Part shown: positions 1-15,182 of the stretch, piece after piece
Layout: each line of letters starts with the position of its first letter
How positions within the stretch are numbered: the stretch's first letter is position 1
Program-made: the position numbers and the translations under genes
The notes under the pieces: generated by a model
The model's input: the letters and a program-made list of their open reading frames with translations, nothing else
Told to the model about the DNA's origin: nothing
The model's database searches: none
NCBI RefSeq assembly: GCF_003635045.1
Contig: NZ_RBXT01000001.1
Location: 372,001 to 436,000 of the forward strand
Origin: Terracoccus luteus
GTDB taxonomy: Bacteria > Actinomycetota > Actinomycetes > Actinomycetales > Dermatophilaceae
Direction of reading: 5' to 3'
DNA: 64,000 nucleotides

Positions 1-1754
1 CGACCGCGATGATCCCGTTCCTCGAGCACGACGACGCCAACCGTGCCCTCATGGGCGCGAACATGCAGCGTCAGGCGGTCCCGCTCGTCAAGAGCGAGGC
101 CCCGCTCGTCGGCACCGGCATGGAGTTCCGCGCCGCCCTCGACTCGGGCGACGTCGTCCGCGCCGAGAAGGCGGGCGTCGTCCAGGAGGTGGCGGCCGAC
201 CTCGTCACCGTCGCCGCCGACGACGGCACCTACCGCACCTACCCGATCGCGAAGTTCGCGCGCTCCAACCAGGGCACGAGCTACAACCAGGTCGTCCTCG
301 TCAACGAGGGTGACCGGCTCGAGGCCGGCGGCGTCATCGCCGACGGTCCCGCGACCGACGGTGGCGAGATGGCGCTCGGGCGCAACCTGCTCGTCGCGTT
401 CATGTCGTGGGAGGGCCACAACTACGAGGACGCGATCATCCTCAGCCAGCGCCTGGTCCAGGACGACGTCCTCTCCTCGATCCACATCGAGGAGCACGAG
501 GTCGACGCCCGTGACACCAAGCTCGGCCCCGAGGAGATCACCCGGGACATCCCGAACGTCTCCGAGGAGGTCCTGGCCGACCTCGACGAGCGCGGCATCA
601 TCCGCGTCGGCGCCGAGGTCCGCGACGGCGACCTGCTCGTCGGCAAGGTCACGCCCAAGGGCGAGACCGAGCTGACGCCGGAGGAGCGCCTGCTGCGCGC
701 CATCTTCGGTGAGAAGGCGCGCGAGGTGCGCGACACGAGCCTCAAGGTGCCCCACGGCGAGACCGGCACCGTCATCGGCGTCAAGGAGTTCCGCGCCGAC
801 GAGGGTGACGACCTGCCCCCGGGCGTCAACCAGCTCGTGCGCGTCTACGTCGCCAACAAGCGCAAGATCACCGACGGTGACAAGCTCGCCGGCCGTCACG
901 GCAACAAGGGCGTCATCTCCAAGATCCTGCCGGTCGAGGACATGCCGTTCCTCGAGGACGGCACGCCCGTCGACGTCGTGCTCAACCCGCACGGTGTGCC
1001 GCGACGGATGAACCTGGGTCAGATCCTCGAGCTGCACCTCGGCTGGGCCGCCAGCCGCGGCTGGAAGATCGAGGGCGAGCCCGAGTGGGCCAAGGAGATC
1101 GCTCCCGACGCCCACGAGGCCGCCCCCGGCTCGCGCGTCGCCACCCCGGTGTTCGACGGTGCGTCCGAGGACGTCGTGACGGGTCTGCTCGACTCGACCC
1201 TCAAGACGCGCGACGACGTCCGCCTCATCGACGCCTCCGGCAAGACCCGCCTCTTCGACGGCCGCTCCGGCGAGCCGTTCCCGGAGCCGGTCGCCGTCGG
1301 CTACATGTACATCCTCAAGCTGCACCACCTCGTCGACGACAAGATCCACGCTCGCTCGACGGGTCCCTACTCGATGATCACCCAGCAGCCGCTCGGCGGT
1401 AAGGCCCAGTTCGGTGGCCAGCGCTTCGGTGAGATGGAGGTCTGGGCGCTCGAGGCGTACGGCGCGGCGTACACGCTGCAGGAGCTGCTGACGATCAAGT
1501 CCGACGACGTCCCCGGCCGCGTGAAGGTCTACGAGGCCATCGTCAAGGGCGAGAACATCCCCGACTCCGGCATCCCCGAGTCGTTCAAGGTCCTCCTCAA
1601 GGAGATGCAGTCGCTGTGTCTCAACGTCGAGGTCCTGAGCAGCGACGGCACGACGATCGAGATGAAGGAAAGCGACGAAGAGGTCTTCCGCGCGGCGGAG
1701 GAGCTCGGTATCGACCTGAGCCGGCGTGAGCCGTCCAGCGTCGAAGAGGTCTGA
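1..1754 (+). CDS. rpoB: DNA-directed RNA polymerase subunit beta, 3' part
   Basis: Beta subunit of RNA polymerase, cut by the window edge: about 583 C-terminal residues of a usual ~1150. The reading frame starts at base 3, just after the rifampicin region, with the hallmark [18 protein letters not shown] at the left end. Also visible are [16 protein letters not shown], the [12 protein letters not shown] block and the C-terminal clamp segment [20 protein letters not shown]. These sit around the catalytic centre and contact beta-prime. It ends in an acidic SSVEEV tail. rpoC follows 121 bases downstream in the classical rpoBC order, so the two are probably co-transcribed. Confidence 0.98.
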   Translation, partial: TAMIPFLEHDDANRALMGANMQRQAVPLVKSEAPLVGTGMEFRAALDSGDVVRAEKAGVVQEVAADLVTVAADDGTYRTYPIAKFARSNQGTSYNQVVLVNEGDRLEAGGVIADGPATDGGEMALGRNLLVAFMSWEGHNYEDAIILSQRLVQDDVLSSIHIEEHEVDARDTKLGPEEITRDIPNVSEEVLADLDERGIIRVGAEVRDGDLLVGKVTPKGETELTPEERLLRAIFGEKAREVRDTSLKVPHGETGTVIGVKEFRADEGDDLPPGVNQLVRVYVANKRKITDGDKLAGRHGNKGVISKILPVEDMPFLEDGTPVDVVLNPHGVPRRMNLGQILELHLGWAASRGWKIEGEPEWAKEIAPDAHEAAPGSRVATPVFDGASEDVVTGLLDSTLKTRDDVRLIDASGKTRLFDGRSGEPFPEPVAVGYMYILKLHHLVDDKIHARSTGPYSMITQQPLGGKAQFGGQRFGEMEVWALEAYGAAYTLQELLTIKSDDVPGRVKVYEAIVKGENIPDSGIPESFKVLLKEMQSLCLNVEVLSSDGTTIEMKESDEEVFRAAEELGIDLSRREPSSVEEV

Positions 1755-1776
1755 GAAGGCCCCCTCGCGAACGTGA

Positions 1777-1811
1777 GCGGATGCCGGTCGGCCCGGCCGG
1801 CCGGCATCCGC
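1777..1811 (+). repeat. rpoB-rpoC intergenic inverted repeat
   Basis: Near-perfect inverted repeat in the 121-base gap between rpoB and rpoC. Left arm 1777-1791 pairs with 1797-1811 with one G-U pair. The arms contain the recurrent word GGATGCCGG/CCGGCATCC. With no T-run it could be a processing or attenuation hairpin rather than a full terminator, since rpoC must still be expressed. Confidence 0.6.
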
Positions 1812-1875
1812 CCCCTCGCACCGCACCCCCACTCAGACCCCAGATTTCAGCAAGAGACACGAGAGAAGGACTTAC

Positions 1876-5775
<3,900 letters not shown>

Positions 5776-5809
5776 CCGTGAGGTGAGAGCGTCCCCGTGA
5801 GGGGATGCC

Positions 5810-5850
5810 GCCGGGCCCGGTTCGCGCTTCGTGCGCGGGCCGGGCCCGGC
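5810..5850 (+). terminator. rpoBC terminator hairpin
   Basis: An 18-bp stem (5810-5827 with 5833-5850, two G-U pairs) closes a 5-base loop TTCGT, 35 bases after the rpoC stop. No long T-run follows, which is common in very GC-rich actinobacteria. It separates the polymerase operon from the next gene. Confidence 0.8.
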
Positions 5851-6012
5851 GTCGTTCTCGAGCCGGTCTCGAGGTCGCGGGACCAGTGAAAAGGTCACGA
5901 GGGACCAAGGCCCATAAAAGGGACGACGACGGCTAGTCTGCAGTGACGGTGAGCGGGCCGGCCACCCGGCACGGACCCGCCTCACGCTCGCAGTCCCTGC
6001 CGAGGAGCCGTC

Positions 6013-7572
6013 ATGTCCCGTCGCCGTCACCCGCGAGCCGCCGTCGGCGCCCTCGCCGCCACCGTCGTGGTCACCGTCACCGCCCTCGTCGGGGCCGCCG
6101 CGCCGGTGGGGGCCGCTCCCGCCGTGCCTGCTGTGGTGCCCGCGGTGGCGCCCGCCGTGGTGGCCGACGACAGCGCGCTGGCGGCGCGGATCTCCACCCT
6201 CATGCAGGACCCGGCCATGGCGGCCGCGTCGACGAAGAAGGGCCTGCGCATCGTCGACGCCAAGACCGGAGGGGTCGTCTGGACCGGCTCGTCGACCGTG
6301 CCGCTCGCGCCGGCCTCGACCCTCAAGCTCTTCACCGCGGCGGCCGGCATGGCCATCCTCGGGTCGGGCTACCGCTGGCCGACCGAGGTGTGGACCTGGC
6401 CCATGCGAACCGGGGGAGTGGTGCCCGGCAACCTCTACCTCAAGGGCTACGGCGACCCCACGCTGCTCGAGAGCGACCTCCCGACGACGGCGGCCTCGCT
6501 CAAGGCGAAGGGCGTCACGCGCATCGCCGGCAGCATCATGGCCGACACGACCTTCTTCGACGACCAGCGCTACAACCCGACGTGGTCGACGAGCTACCTC
6601 TCGCAGTACTACGCCGCGCAGATCAGCGCGCTCAGCCTCTCGCCCGACACCGACTACGACGCCGGCACGATCATCGTCACGTACTCGCCGGGCAGCAGCT
6701 CGGGCTCGGCGGTGCGCTACACCGTCACGCCCGCCAGCGCCGCGCCCTACGTCCGCATCGTCAACAACGCCCGCACGTCGGCATCCGGCACCTCGTCGTC
6801 ATTCACGGCGACCCGCGCCAACGGCACGAACACCATCACCCTCGGCGGGCAGGTGCCGCTCGGGCGGGCGGCGGCCAAGCAGTGGGTCACGGTGAACGAC
6901 CCCGGCGCCTACGCGGCGTCGGTGCTGCGGCTGCAGCTGCAGAAGGTGGGCATCACGGTCGACGGCGGCTACGGACGCATGACGAAGACGGCCGGTACGG
7001 TGCTGTACTCACGCACGAGCTCACGCCTCACCCTGGGCCAGCTGCTCACGCCCTTCCTCAAGCTGTCGAACAACGGCCACGCCGAGGTCATCACCAAGAC
7101 GATCGGCGCGCGGTACGGACGGCCCGGCAACTGGGCCGACGGCACCGCCGCCATCTCGCGCTACGCGTCGGGCCTCGGCGTCTCGATGACCGGCTCGCGC
7201 CTCGCCGACGGGTCCGGACTGTCGACGAGCGACCGCCTCACGCCCTACCAGCTCGTCACACTGCTGCAGAAGATGCCGACGCAGTCGTGGTTCCCGACGC
7301 TCAAGGCGGCGCTGCCGATCGCCGGCACCGACCCGATGCGCTGGAACGGCGGCACCCTCACCGACCGCATGCGCGGCACCCCGGCCGCCGGAAGCCTCCG
7401 CGCCAAGACCGGCACCCTCTACGGCTACGTCACCGCGCTCGCGGGCTACGTCACCGGCGCCGACGGGCGGGGCTACATCTTCGCCGTCATCAGCAACTAC
7501 TCGGGCACGTCGCCGCGACCCGTCGAGGACCGCATCGGCGCCCTCCTCGCCGGCTGGCGCGTCCCCCGCTGA
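6013..7572 (+). CDS. dacB: D-alanyl-D-alanine carboxypeptidase/endopeptidase (PBP4, peptidase S13)
   Basis: Penicillin-binding protein that trims or cleaves peptidoglycan cross-bridges outside the membrane. It has 519 residues, an Arg-rich start and hydrophobic segment forming a signal peptide (residues 1 to ~35). All three serine-peptidase motifs are present: S102-T-L-K105 (nucleophile and general base), S352-N-N and K465-T-G. The long spacing between the first and second motif is the domain insertion typical of the S13/PBP4 family. GAGGAG lies 5 bases before the ATG. It stands alone between the rpoC terminator and a convergent minus-strand unit. Confidence 0.93.
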   Translation: MSRRRHPRAAVGALAATVVVTVTALVGAAAPVGAAPAVPAVVPAVAPAVVADDSALAARISTLMQDPAMAAASTKKGLRIVDAKTGGVVWTGSSTVPLAPASTLKLFTAAAGMAILGSGYRWPTEVWTWPMRTGGVVPGNLYLKGYGDPTLLESDLPTTAASLKAKGVTRIAGSIMADTTFFDDQRYNPTWSTSYLSQYYAAQISALSLSPDTDYDAGTIIVTYSPGSSSGSAVRYTVTPASAAPYVRIVNNARTSASGTSSSFTATRANGTNTITLGGQVPLGRAAAKQWVTVNDPGAYAASVLRLQLQKVGITVDGGYGRMTKTAGTVLYSRTSSRLTLGQLLTPFLKLSNNGHAEVITKTIGARYGRPGNWADGTAAISRYASGLGVSMTGSRLADGSGLSTSDRLTPYQLVTLLQKMPTQSWFPTLKAALPIAGTDPMRWNGGTLTDRMRGTPAAGSLRAKTGTLYGYVTALAGYVTGADGRGYIFAVISNYSGTSPRPVEDRIGALLAGWRVPR

Positions 7573-7583
7573 CCCCCGCCACC

Positions 7584-7668
7584 GTCGAGAGGCCACGTGC
7601 CGACACGCGTGACCGTCGAGAGGCCACTTCCCGACACCCCGTGACCCGTCGAGAGGCCAGTTCCCGAC
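7584..7668. repeat. Three tandem copies of a GTCGAGAGGCC intergenic repeat
   Basis: Copies of about 21 bases, each beginning GTCGAGAGGCCA and ending CCCGAC or GCCGAC, start at 7584, 7615 and 7648 (periods 31 and 33). They fill the convergent gap between dacB and the next minus-strand gene. Related copies occur at 39710-39791 and 59746-59801, so this is a dispersed intergenic family. Confidence 0.8.
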
Positions 7669-7732
7669 GCCGACCCGCCCGGGATGCCGGGTGGCCGGGT
7701 GACCGCGTCACCCCCGGTCGGTGGGGCGGGCG

Positions 7733-8299
7733 TCACGGGCAGCCGTCGACGACGGTGAGCGACGACACCCGCGTCAGGGCGGTGCCGCCGAGGGTCAGCG
7801 CGTCGCCCTCGCGCTGCAGCTCGCCGCACCGGGCGGTGCCGTCGACGACGACCACGACCGTGGGCACGGCGGCCCCGGGGCGCGCGACGACCGCGACGAC
7901 CGTGAGCAGGGCGACGAGCCCGACCGCGGCGAGCCCCAGGGCCCGGCCGAGCCGCAGGCGTGCGTACGCGGTCGCGGCCTGACCCGCGACCCAGTCGCGC
8001 TGGCCGTCCCACGTGCTGTCGTTGGTCGTCGAGAGCGCCGCGCCCGAGGCCCGGCCCGTCAGCACGGTCGAGGCGAGCGCGGCGAGCAGCGCCAGCACCG
8101 TGAGGGTCCGCACGACCCCCGCCCACGGCCCCGGCAGGGCATCGACCGGTGTCAGCCCGCCCGCGAAGGTCACGGCCGCGAAGAGCGTGAGCAGCCCGGC
8201 GAACACCCCCGACCAGGCCGTGGCGGCGCGGGTCACCGTCGTCAGGCGCTCACGGTTGCGCGTCTGTACCTGGGCCTTCCAGTACTCGACCTCGTCCAT
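7733..8299 (-). CDS. Hypothetical membrane protein
   Basis: Unrecognised 188-residue protein. After a charged N-terminus (DEVEYWKAQVQTRNRERL) it has hydrophobic stretches around residues 28-48, 63-82 and 118-142, so probably three membrane segments. A C-terminal domain holds two cysteines (CGELQ, DGCP), possibly a disulfide outside the cell. I place the start at the ATG giving MDEVEYW because GAGGAG lies 5 bases upstream; a GTG two codons earlier would leave no room. It lies 41 bases after the minus-strand zinc-ribbon gene and is likely co-transcribed. Confidence 0.7.
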   Translation of the reverse strand: MDEVEYWKAQVQTRNRERLTTVTRAATAWSGVFAGLLTLFAAVTFAGGLTPVDALPGPWAGVVRTLTVLALLAALASTVLTGRASGAALSTTNDSTWDGQRDWVAGQAATAYARLRLGRALGLAAVGLVALLTVVAVVARPGAAVPTVVVVVDGTARCGELQREGDALTLGGTALTRVSSLTVVDGCP

Positions 8300-8339
8300 C
8301 GTCACTCCTCGCTCGGGGCCCGGCGGGCACGGCCGGCGG

Positions 8340-8741
8340 TCACGGGGTCCTCAGGGTCACCGGTAGCGGTCCGCCCCACCCGCAGCCGAGGCGTCCGGCG
8401 GGGCGGCCGGGGTGCGCTGACGGGCAGGTGCAGTCGACGTTGAGCCGCACCTCGACGACGGGGCGCCGGCCCGCTCCGTCGGAGCCCGTGCGTCCGCCGG
8501 CGTCGAACCCCCGCGGCACGTCGCGTTCGACGGTCTGCGTCATCGGGTGACCGCAGCGGGGGCACGCGCCGGTCAGCGTCAGCACGAACGGCGTCGTGCT
8601 CCGGCGCAGCTCGAGGGTGCCGTCGGCGAGCGCGGCGTCGATCGCACCCTGCCAGCGTGCGCGCTCCGCGTCGGTGTCGGCCGGCGGTCCCCAGACCGCG
8701 TCGGGGTCGGGCGTCATGGGGGTCTCGGTCGGCTGCTCCAC
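8340..8741 (-). CDS. Hypothetical protein with zinc-ribbon-like cysteines
   Basis: Unrecognised 133-residue protein. A Pro/Asp-rich N-terminus precedes CPRCGHPM (about residues 60-67) and a second cysteine group, CTCPSAH followed by LGCGWGG, near the C-terminus. This spacing could bind one zinc ion. No membrane segment is seen. It is the first gene of a probable two-gene minus-strand unit with the downstream membrane protein. The start could also be the internal ATG giving [10 protein letters not shown]. Confidence 0.6.
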   Translation of the reverse strand: MEQPTETPMTPDPDAVWGPPADTDAERARWQGAIDAALADGTLELRRSTTPFVLTLTGACPRCGHPMTQTVERDVPRGFDAGGRTGSDGAGRRPVVEVRLNVDCTCPSAHPGRPAGRLGCGWGGPLPVTLRTP

Positions 8742-8886
8742 GTCGGCCTCCGTGCGTCGTCCGGTCCGGGTCCGCTACCGCGCCGAGCCCGGAGGCGCGG
8801 GTCGGTCACGGCTGCTGCGACCGTAGCGCCCGGCATCCTCGTCGTGCACTCTTCCCAGCCGTGGCGGGCGACCGGACAGGCCCAGA

Positions 8887-8915
8887 CCACTTTCGACGAG
8901 TTTCGGCGAAAGTGG
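8887..8915. promoter_or_regulatory. Perfect inverted repeat upstream of the lamin-tail gene
   Basis: CCACTTTCG (8887-8895) and CGAAAGTGG (8907-8915) form a perfect 9-bp inverted repeat with an 11-base spacer, ending 35 bases before the ATG at 8951. AT-richer than its surroundings, it looks like an operator for a dimeric regulator. The regulator is unknown. Confidence 0.5.
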
Positions 8916-8950
8916 ATCGTGCGGCGCATTTCCGGCACTACGGTCACACC

Positions 8951-9415
8951 ATGCATCTCACCCACCGTCTGGGCGCCGTCGCCGCCACGTGCGCCGTCGC
9001 CGCCCTCCCCGTCGCCCTCGCCTCCGCCCCGGTCGCCGGCGCCGCCACCCCCGCCGTCAAGATCAGCTACGTCTACTTCGACTCCCCGGGTTCGGACACC
9101 GGCAGCGCGACGAGCCTCAACGCCGAGTACGTGCGCATCACGAACACGACGACCACGGCCCGCAGCCTCACCGGGTGGACCCTGCGCGACGTCACGGGCT
9201 ACACCTACACGTTCCCGACCTTCACCCTCGGCGCCAAGGCGACGGTCACGGTGCACACCGGCAAGGGGACCGCGTCGCAGACCCACCGGTACTACAACCG
9301 CTCCTGGTACGTCTGGAACAACACCGGCGACACCGCGTACCTGCGCGACAGCCGGGGCACGACCGTCCACACGTGCGGCTGGACCTCGACGACCACGACC
9401 GCCAAGACCTGCTGA
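8951..9415 (+). CDS. Secreted lamin-tail-domain protein
   Basis: 154-residue exported protein. Residues 1 to ~32 are a signal peptide ending near VAGAA. The rest is an immunoglobulin-like lamin tail domain: [13 protein letters not shown] opening, the EYVRITNT strand, SLTGWTLRD, the [19 protein letters not shown] block and [14 protein letters not shown] single extracellular Cys pair (HTCGW and the terminal C) may form a disulfide. Lamin-tail domains in bacteria are usually surface or nuclease-associated modules; here the domain stands alone, so its role is unknown. No clear ribosome site precedes the ATG. A terminator follows at once. Confidence 0.8.
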   Translation: MHLTHRLGAVAATCAVAALPVALASAPVAGAATPAVKISYVYFDSPGSDTGSATSLNAEYVRITNTTTTARSLTGWTLRDVTGYTYTFPTFTLGAKATVTVHTGKGTASQTHRYYNRSWYVWNNTGDTAYLRDSRGTTVHTCGWTSTTTTAKTC

Positions 9416-9421
9416 CCCCGG

Positions 9422-9454
9422 GACCGGCCCCGTCACCGCTGGACGGGGCCGGTC
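9422..9454 (+). terminator. Terminator after the lamin-tail gene
   Basis: Perfect 13-bp stem (9422-9434 with 9442-9454) and a 7-base loop, beginning 7 bases after the stop codon. Confidence 0.8.
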
Positions 9455-9465
9455 TGCCACTGCCG

Positions 9466-9471
9466 TAGGCT
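9466..9471 (+). promoter_or_regulatory. -10 element of prfB (TAGGCT)
   Basis: TAGGCT lies 8 bases before the GTG start, leaving no room for a ribosome site. This predicts a leaderless or near-leaderless prfB transcript. The -35 is not obvious. Confidence 0.55.
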
Positions 9472-9479
9472 GGCCGACT

Positions 9480-10592
<1,113 letters not shown>

Positions 10593-10692
10593 CCGGATGC
10601 CGGGTGGCCGGCTTCAGAGCGTCCGGCCGGTCGTGCGCGCGGCCGCCACGCCGGTGACGTCGTGGTGCCGGGGGATCGCCCCGTGCGGCCCG

Positions 10693-10698
10693 TAGCCT
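10693..10698 (+). promoter_or_regulatory. Candidate -10 element upstream of ftsE (TAGCCT)
   Basis: TAGCCT in the 219-base gap between prfB and ftsE, about 114 bases before the ftsE ATG. The same hexamer appears 6-8 bases before several leaderless starts in this window. If used, ftsEX has its own promoter and a leader of about 105 bases. The rest of the gap holds no gene. Confidence 0.4.
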
Positions 10699-10811
10699 CG
10701 AAGACGCTGCGCGGCCCTGCCGCCCCGGGCGGCCCCCGCAGCGACGCCGCCCGGCCGGCCCGCCGTGGCGGCGCCCGCCGAGAAGTGCCCTGAACGAAGG
10801 TCCCGCCCGTC

Positions 10812-11792
<981 letters not shown>

Positions 11793-11816
11793 CCCGCACG
11801 AGAACGGCCTGCCACC

Positions 11817-12722
11817 ATGCGCCTCCAGTTCCTGCTCGGTGAGATCGGCAACGGTCTGCGCCGCAACCTCTCGATGGCCCTCTCGGTCGTCATCGTCACG
11901 ATGATCTCGATGTACCTGCTCGGTCTCGGGCTGCTCGGTCAGCGACAGGTCGACACGATGAAGGACTACTGGTACGACCGCGTCCAGGTGACGGTGCTGC
12001 TGTGCGCCGAGAAGACGCGCTACACCACCTGCGCCGGTGAGCCGACGACGGACGCCCAGCGCGCCGCGATCAAGGCCGAGCTCGACCAGCTCAAGCCGAC
12101 GGTCAAGGAGGTCTTCTACGAGTCGCGCGACGAGGCCTTCACCCGCTTCAAGGACACGTACAAGAACTCGCCGCTGGCCCGCGCGGGCGAGGCGTACTTC
12201 GCCGACAGCTACCGGGTCAACCTCAACGACGCGGGCAAGTTCGACGTCGTGGCCAGCTCGCTGCGCGGGATGCCGGGGGTGGCCGACGTCCAGGACCAGA
12301 AGAAGCTGCTCGAGAAGTTCTTCACCTTCATGAACACGATCAGCTGGGCGGCCATCGCGCTCAGCTCGCTCATGGTGCTGGCCGCGGTCATGCTCATCTC
12401 CACGACGATCCGCCAGACCGCCTTCAGCCGACGGCGCGAGACGGGGATCATGCGGCTCGTCGGTGCCTCGAACTTCACGATCCGCTTCCCCTTCGTCATG
12501 GAGACGGTCATCGCGGCCGTCGCGGGGGCGGTGCTCGCGACCGGGATGCTCTGGGCGACGGTCCGGTACGGCGTCGTCGGGTTCCTCAGCGAGACCCTCA
12601 CCGACACCGCCTTCATCGGGGTCTCGGACGTGCTGCTCGTGGCGCCGTTCATCGTCGGCGGGGTGGTCGTGCTCGCCGTGCTCACCTCGTCCCTGACGCT
12701 GCGTCGCTACCTCCGAGTCTGA
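11817..12722 (+). CDS. ftsX: Cell division protein FtsX
   Basis: Membrane partner of FtsE; transmits ATP-driven movement to an extracytoplasmic hydrolase. 301 residues with the family topology: one N-terminal helix (about 19-41), a large external domain (about 45-170), then three helices near 175-198, 225-247 and 270-293. The external domain has two cysteines, C63 and C72, close enough to form a disulfide loop. The cytoplasmic motif RRRETGIMRLVGAS is typical of FtsX/MacB-type permeases. It follows ftsE closely and precedes an M23 peptidase that is the probable output of the complex. Confidence 0.95.
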   Translation: MRLQFLLGEIGNGLRRNLSMALSVVIVTMISMYLLGLGLLGQRQVDTMKDYWYDRVQVTVLLCAEKTRYTTCAGEPTTDAQRAAIKAELDQLKPTVKEVFYESRDEAFTRFKDTYKNSPLARAGEAYFADSYRVNLNDAGKFDVVASSLRGMPGVADVQDQKKLLEKFFTFMNTISWAAIALSSLMVLAAVMLISTTIRQTAFSRRRETGIMRLVGASNFTIRFPFVMETVIAAVAGAVLATGMLWATVRYGVVGFLSETLTDTAFIGVSDVLLVAPFIVGGVVVLAVLTSSLTLRRYLRV

Positions 12723-12874
12723 GCGGGGACCCGCCCTCGGGGAATTGCCCGGGGTCGCGAAATCCGGAGGAAACGGGCAGGGGCCGCAGCGATCCCACAG
12801 GTTCTCAGTGGTCACAACCGTCATCGACTGTGGTACCAATGGTTCACATGTGGCTCGAGAGACGGACCCAGGCG

Positions 12875-14509
12875 ATGACGCCCGCGACCAGGTACCTGGC
12901 GGCGGGCCTCGTGCTCGCCTGCACCGTCTCGGTCGGCACCGCGGTGACGAGTGCGGTCTCGACGGCCCGGGCCGACGCCATCAGCGACCAGCAGAAGAAG
13001 AACGAGCAGCGCATCGCCGCGCTGGGCCAGCAGCTCGAGGGGACGAACGCCTCGCTCGCCAAGGCCTACGTCAACCTCGAGCGCACCAACGCCGCCCTGC
13101 CCGTCGCCCAGCAGAAGCTGGCGGTGGCGCAGCAGGCGCAGGCCGCCGCCCAGCAGGCCCAGGCGCAGGCCGAGGCCACCGAGGCCCGGGCGGTCGCCGC
13201 CGAGGCCAAGGCCAGGGCCCACAACGAGGCCGTCGCCCAACGGCTCGCCGTGGCCCGCGCCAACGAGCAGCGGGCGAGTGAGAAACTCGCCTCGAGCGGC
13301 AGCGCGCTCGTCAGCTCGCAGGACGCCCTCGACAGCTACGCCGCGGAGGTCTTCCAGGGCGGCGGTGACCAGTCGCAGCTCGGTCTCGTCTTCGGCTCCA
13401 CCTCGCCCCAGGACTTCGCCGACCGGATGGTCATGGCCGACACCGCGAGCACGGTCGCCGCCGACACCATCGACCGGCTCGCGACGATGACGGCCGACAA
13501 CACGTCCACCCGCTCGTACCTCACGGCGGTGCGCGGCGAGATCGCCGAGCTCAAGCGCCAGGCGCAGGTCGCCCTCGAGGGGGCCCAGGCCGCGGCCGCC
13601 GCCGCCACGAGCGCCCGCCAGCAGGCCGTCGTCGCCAAGGACAACGCGGTCACGGCGGCCTCGAACGCCGCCGCCGCGAAGGCTTCCCTCGACGGTCTCA
13701 AGGGTCAGCAGGTGGCCTTCGCCGCCGACCTGCGCACCCAGAAGGCGAGCGAGCAGCAGAGCCTCGGCGAGGCGCAGGCCGAGGGGGCTCGCCTCAAGGC
13801 GATCCTCGTCGAGCGGGCCCGACAGGCGCGCATCGCGGAGGCGAAGCGGCAGGCGAAGCTGCGGGCCGAGCGCGCGGCCAGGGTCGCGGCCGAGAAGGCG
13901 CGGCTCGAGAAGATCCGGCAGCAGAAGATCGAGGCCGAGAAGGCCCGGCTCGAGAAGGTGCGCCAGCAGAAGATCGCCGCCGAGAAGGCCAAGGCGGCGG
14001 CGGCGAAGAAGCGCGGTCAGACGTACAAGCCGAAGCCGGTCGCCCCCGTGCGCACGCCGAGCGTCCCGCCCGTGCCCGACACCCCGTCCGTGCCGGACCC
14101 CGCTCCCAGCGGCGCCTTCCAGCTCGGCTACCCGGCCAACGGCCCGACGACCTCCGGGTTCGGGATGCGGTGGCACCCGGTGCTGCAGAAGTGGATGCTG
14201 CACGACGGTCTCGACTGGGGCATCGCCTGCGGCACGCCCGTCTACGCCGCGGCCGACGGCGAGATCATCAGCGCCGGCTGGAAGGCCAGCGGCTGGGGCA
14301 ATCAGGTGCTCATCGACCACGGCATCCAGCGCGGCGTCGACCTCGTGACGAGCTACAACCACCTGAGCAAGATCGTCGACTTCGGCGGGCAGGTCCAGCG
14401 GGGCCAGCTCATCGGCTACTCGGGCACGACCGGCTACTCGACCGGCTGCCACCTGCACTTCGGCACCTACGAGGACGGCACCCCGGTCAACCCCCAGAAG
14501 TGGCTCTGA
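12875..14509 (+). CDS. EnvC-like M23 peptidoglycan hydrolase with a coiled-coil domain
   Basis: Secreted LytM/M23 protein, 544 residues from the chosen ATG. A signal peptide (to about residue 34, VSTARADA) is followed by a long Ala/Gln/Glu/Lys-rich coiled coil to about residue 385 and a Pro-rich linker. The M23 domain carries zinc ligands H443-x3-D447 and H526-L-H528. Coiled coil plus M23 is the architecture of EnvC, which FtsEX recruits to activate wall cleavage. Placement right after ftsX supports that role. Both zinc motifs are intact, so it may be a hydrolase itself. In-frame starts at 12830, 12839 and 12848 lack a ribosome site; GAGAGACGG precedes 12875. Confidence 0.88.
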   Translation: MTPATRYLAAGLVLACTVSVGTAVTSAVSTARADAISDQQKKNEQRIAALGQQLEGTNASLAKAYVNLERTNAALPVAQQKLAVAQQAQAAAQQAQAQAEATEARAVAAEAKARAHNEAVAQRLAVARANEQRASEKLASSGSALVSSQDALDSYAAEVFQGGGDQSQLGLVFGSTSPQDFADRMVMADTASTVAADTIDRLATMTADNTSTRSYLTAVRGEIAELKRQAQVALEGAQAAAAAATSARQQAVVAKDNAVTAASNAAAAKASLDGLKGQQVAFAADLRTQKASEQQSLGEAQAEGARLKAILVERARQARIAEAKRQAKLRAERAARVAAEKARLEKIRQQKIEAEKARLEKVRQQKIAAEKAKAAAAKKRGQTYKPKPVAPVRTPSVPPVPDTPSVPDPAPSGAFQLGYPANGPTTSGFGMRWHPVLQKWMLHDGLDWGIACGTPVYAAADGEIISAGWKASGWGNQVLIDHGIQRGVDLVTSYNHLSKIVDFGGQVQRGQLIGYSGTTGYSTGCHLHFGTYEDGTPVNPQKWL

Positions 14510-14524
14510 CCCCGGGCTGAGGCG

Positions 14525-14553
14525 GCCCCACCGCCACCGGAACTCGGTGGGGG
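14525..14553 (+). terminator. Weak terminator after the M23 gene
   Basis: CCCCACCG at 14526-14533 pairs with CGGTGGGG at 14545-14552 around an 11-base loop, 16 bases after the stop. It separates the ftsEX-M23 group from smpB. Confidence 0.4.
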
Positions 14554-14571
14554 CATGAACGGGGGGTCGGG

Positions 14572-14577
14572 TAGCGT
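14572..14577 (+). promoter_or_regulatory. Candidate -10 element of smpB (TAGCGT)
   Basis: TAGCGT lies 61 bases before the smpB ATG, downstream of the putative terminator. It would give a leader of about 55 bases. Confidence 0.4.
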
Positions 14578-14638
14578 TGCACCCCCCGGCCCCGGTACCA
14601 CGGGGGACCGGCAGCACCCGAGACGAGAGGACGCCCTC

Positions 14639-15112
14639 ATGCCCAAGGACAAGGGACGCTCCCTCGTCGCGAGCAACCGCAAGGCCCGGCACGACTACCT
14701 CATCGAGGACACCTTCGAGGCCGGCATCGTGCTCTCCGGCACCGAGGTCAAGGCCCTGCGCATGGGCCGGGCCTCGCTCGTCGACGGCTTCGCCCAGTTC
14801 ACAGGTGACGAGCTCTACCTCGAGCACGTGCACATCCCCGAGTACCTCAACGGGACGTGGAACAACCACGCACCCCGGCGCCGTCGCAAGCTGCTGCTGC
14901 ACCGGGCCGAGCTGACGAAGATCATGGGCAAGACGCGCGAGAGCGGGCGCACCATCGTGCCCCTCGCGCTCTACTTCAAGGACGGCCGGGCCAAGGTCGA
15001 GATCGCCCTCGCCACCGGCAAGAAGAACTACGACAAGCGGCACGCCCTGCGTGAGCGCCAGGACCAGCGCGAGGCCGACCGCGCGATGAGCGCGGCGAAC
15101 CGGAACCGATGA
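14639..15112 (+). CDS. smpB: SsrA-binding protein SmpB
   Basis: Binds tmRNA and mimics the codon-anticodon helix so stalled ribosomes can be rescued. 157 residues. The core OB fold starts with [20 protein letters not shown] and continues through [21 protein letters not shown]. The C-terminal tail that enters the mRNA channel is basic ([20 protein letters not shown]). ATG start with GAGAGG about 8 bases upstream. Its partner RNA gene ssrA lies 3.1 kb downstream on the same strand, separated by a DUF2207 gene and a regulator. Confidence 0.97.
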   Translation: MPKDKGRSLVASNRKARHDYLIEDTFEAGIVLSGTEVKALRMGRASLVDGFAQFTGDELYLEHVHIPEYLNGTWNNHAPRRRRKLLLHRAELTKIMGKTRESGRTIVPLALYFKDGRAKVEIALATGKKNYDKRHALRERQDQREADRAMSAANRNR

Positions 15113-15182
15113 GCCGCGCGGCGCGTCGGCACCGCAGAGCCGGCCGGTCAGCGGCCTGCACCGGCAGCAACCAGGGGTGGCG

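Noticed and set aside
8547-9479. In-frame extension upstream of prfB
   Set aside because: Covers the lamin-tail gene out of frame and is low complexity; the RF2 N-terminus matches the GTG at 9480.
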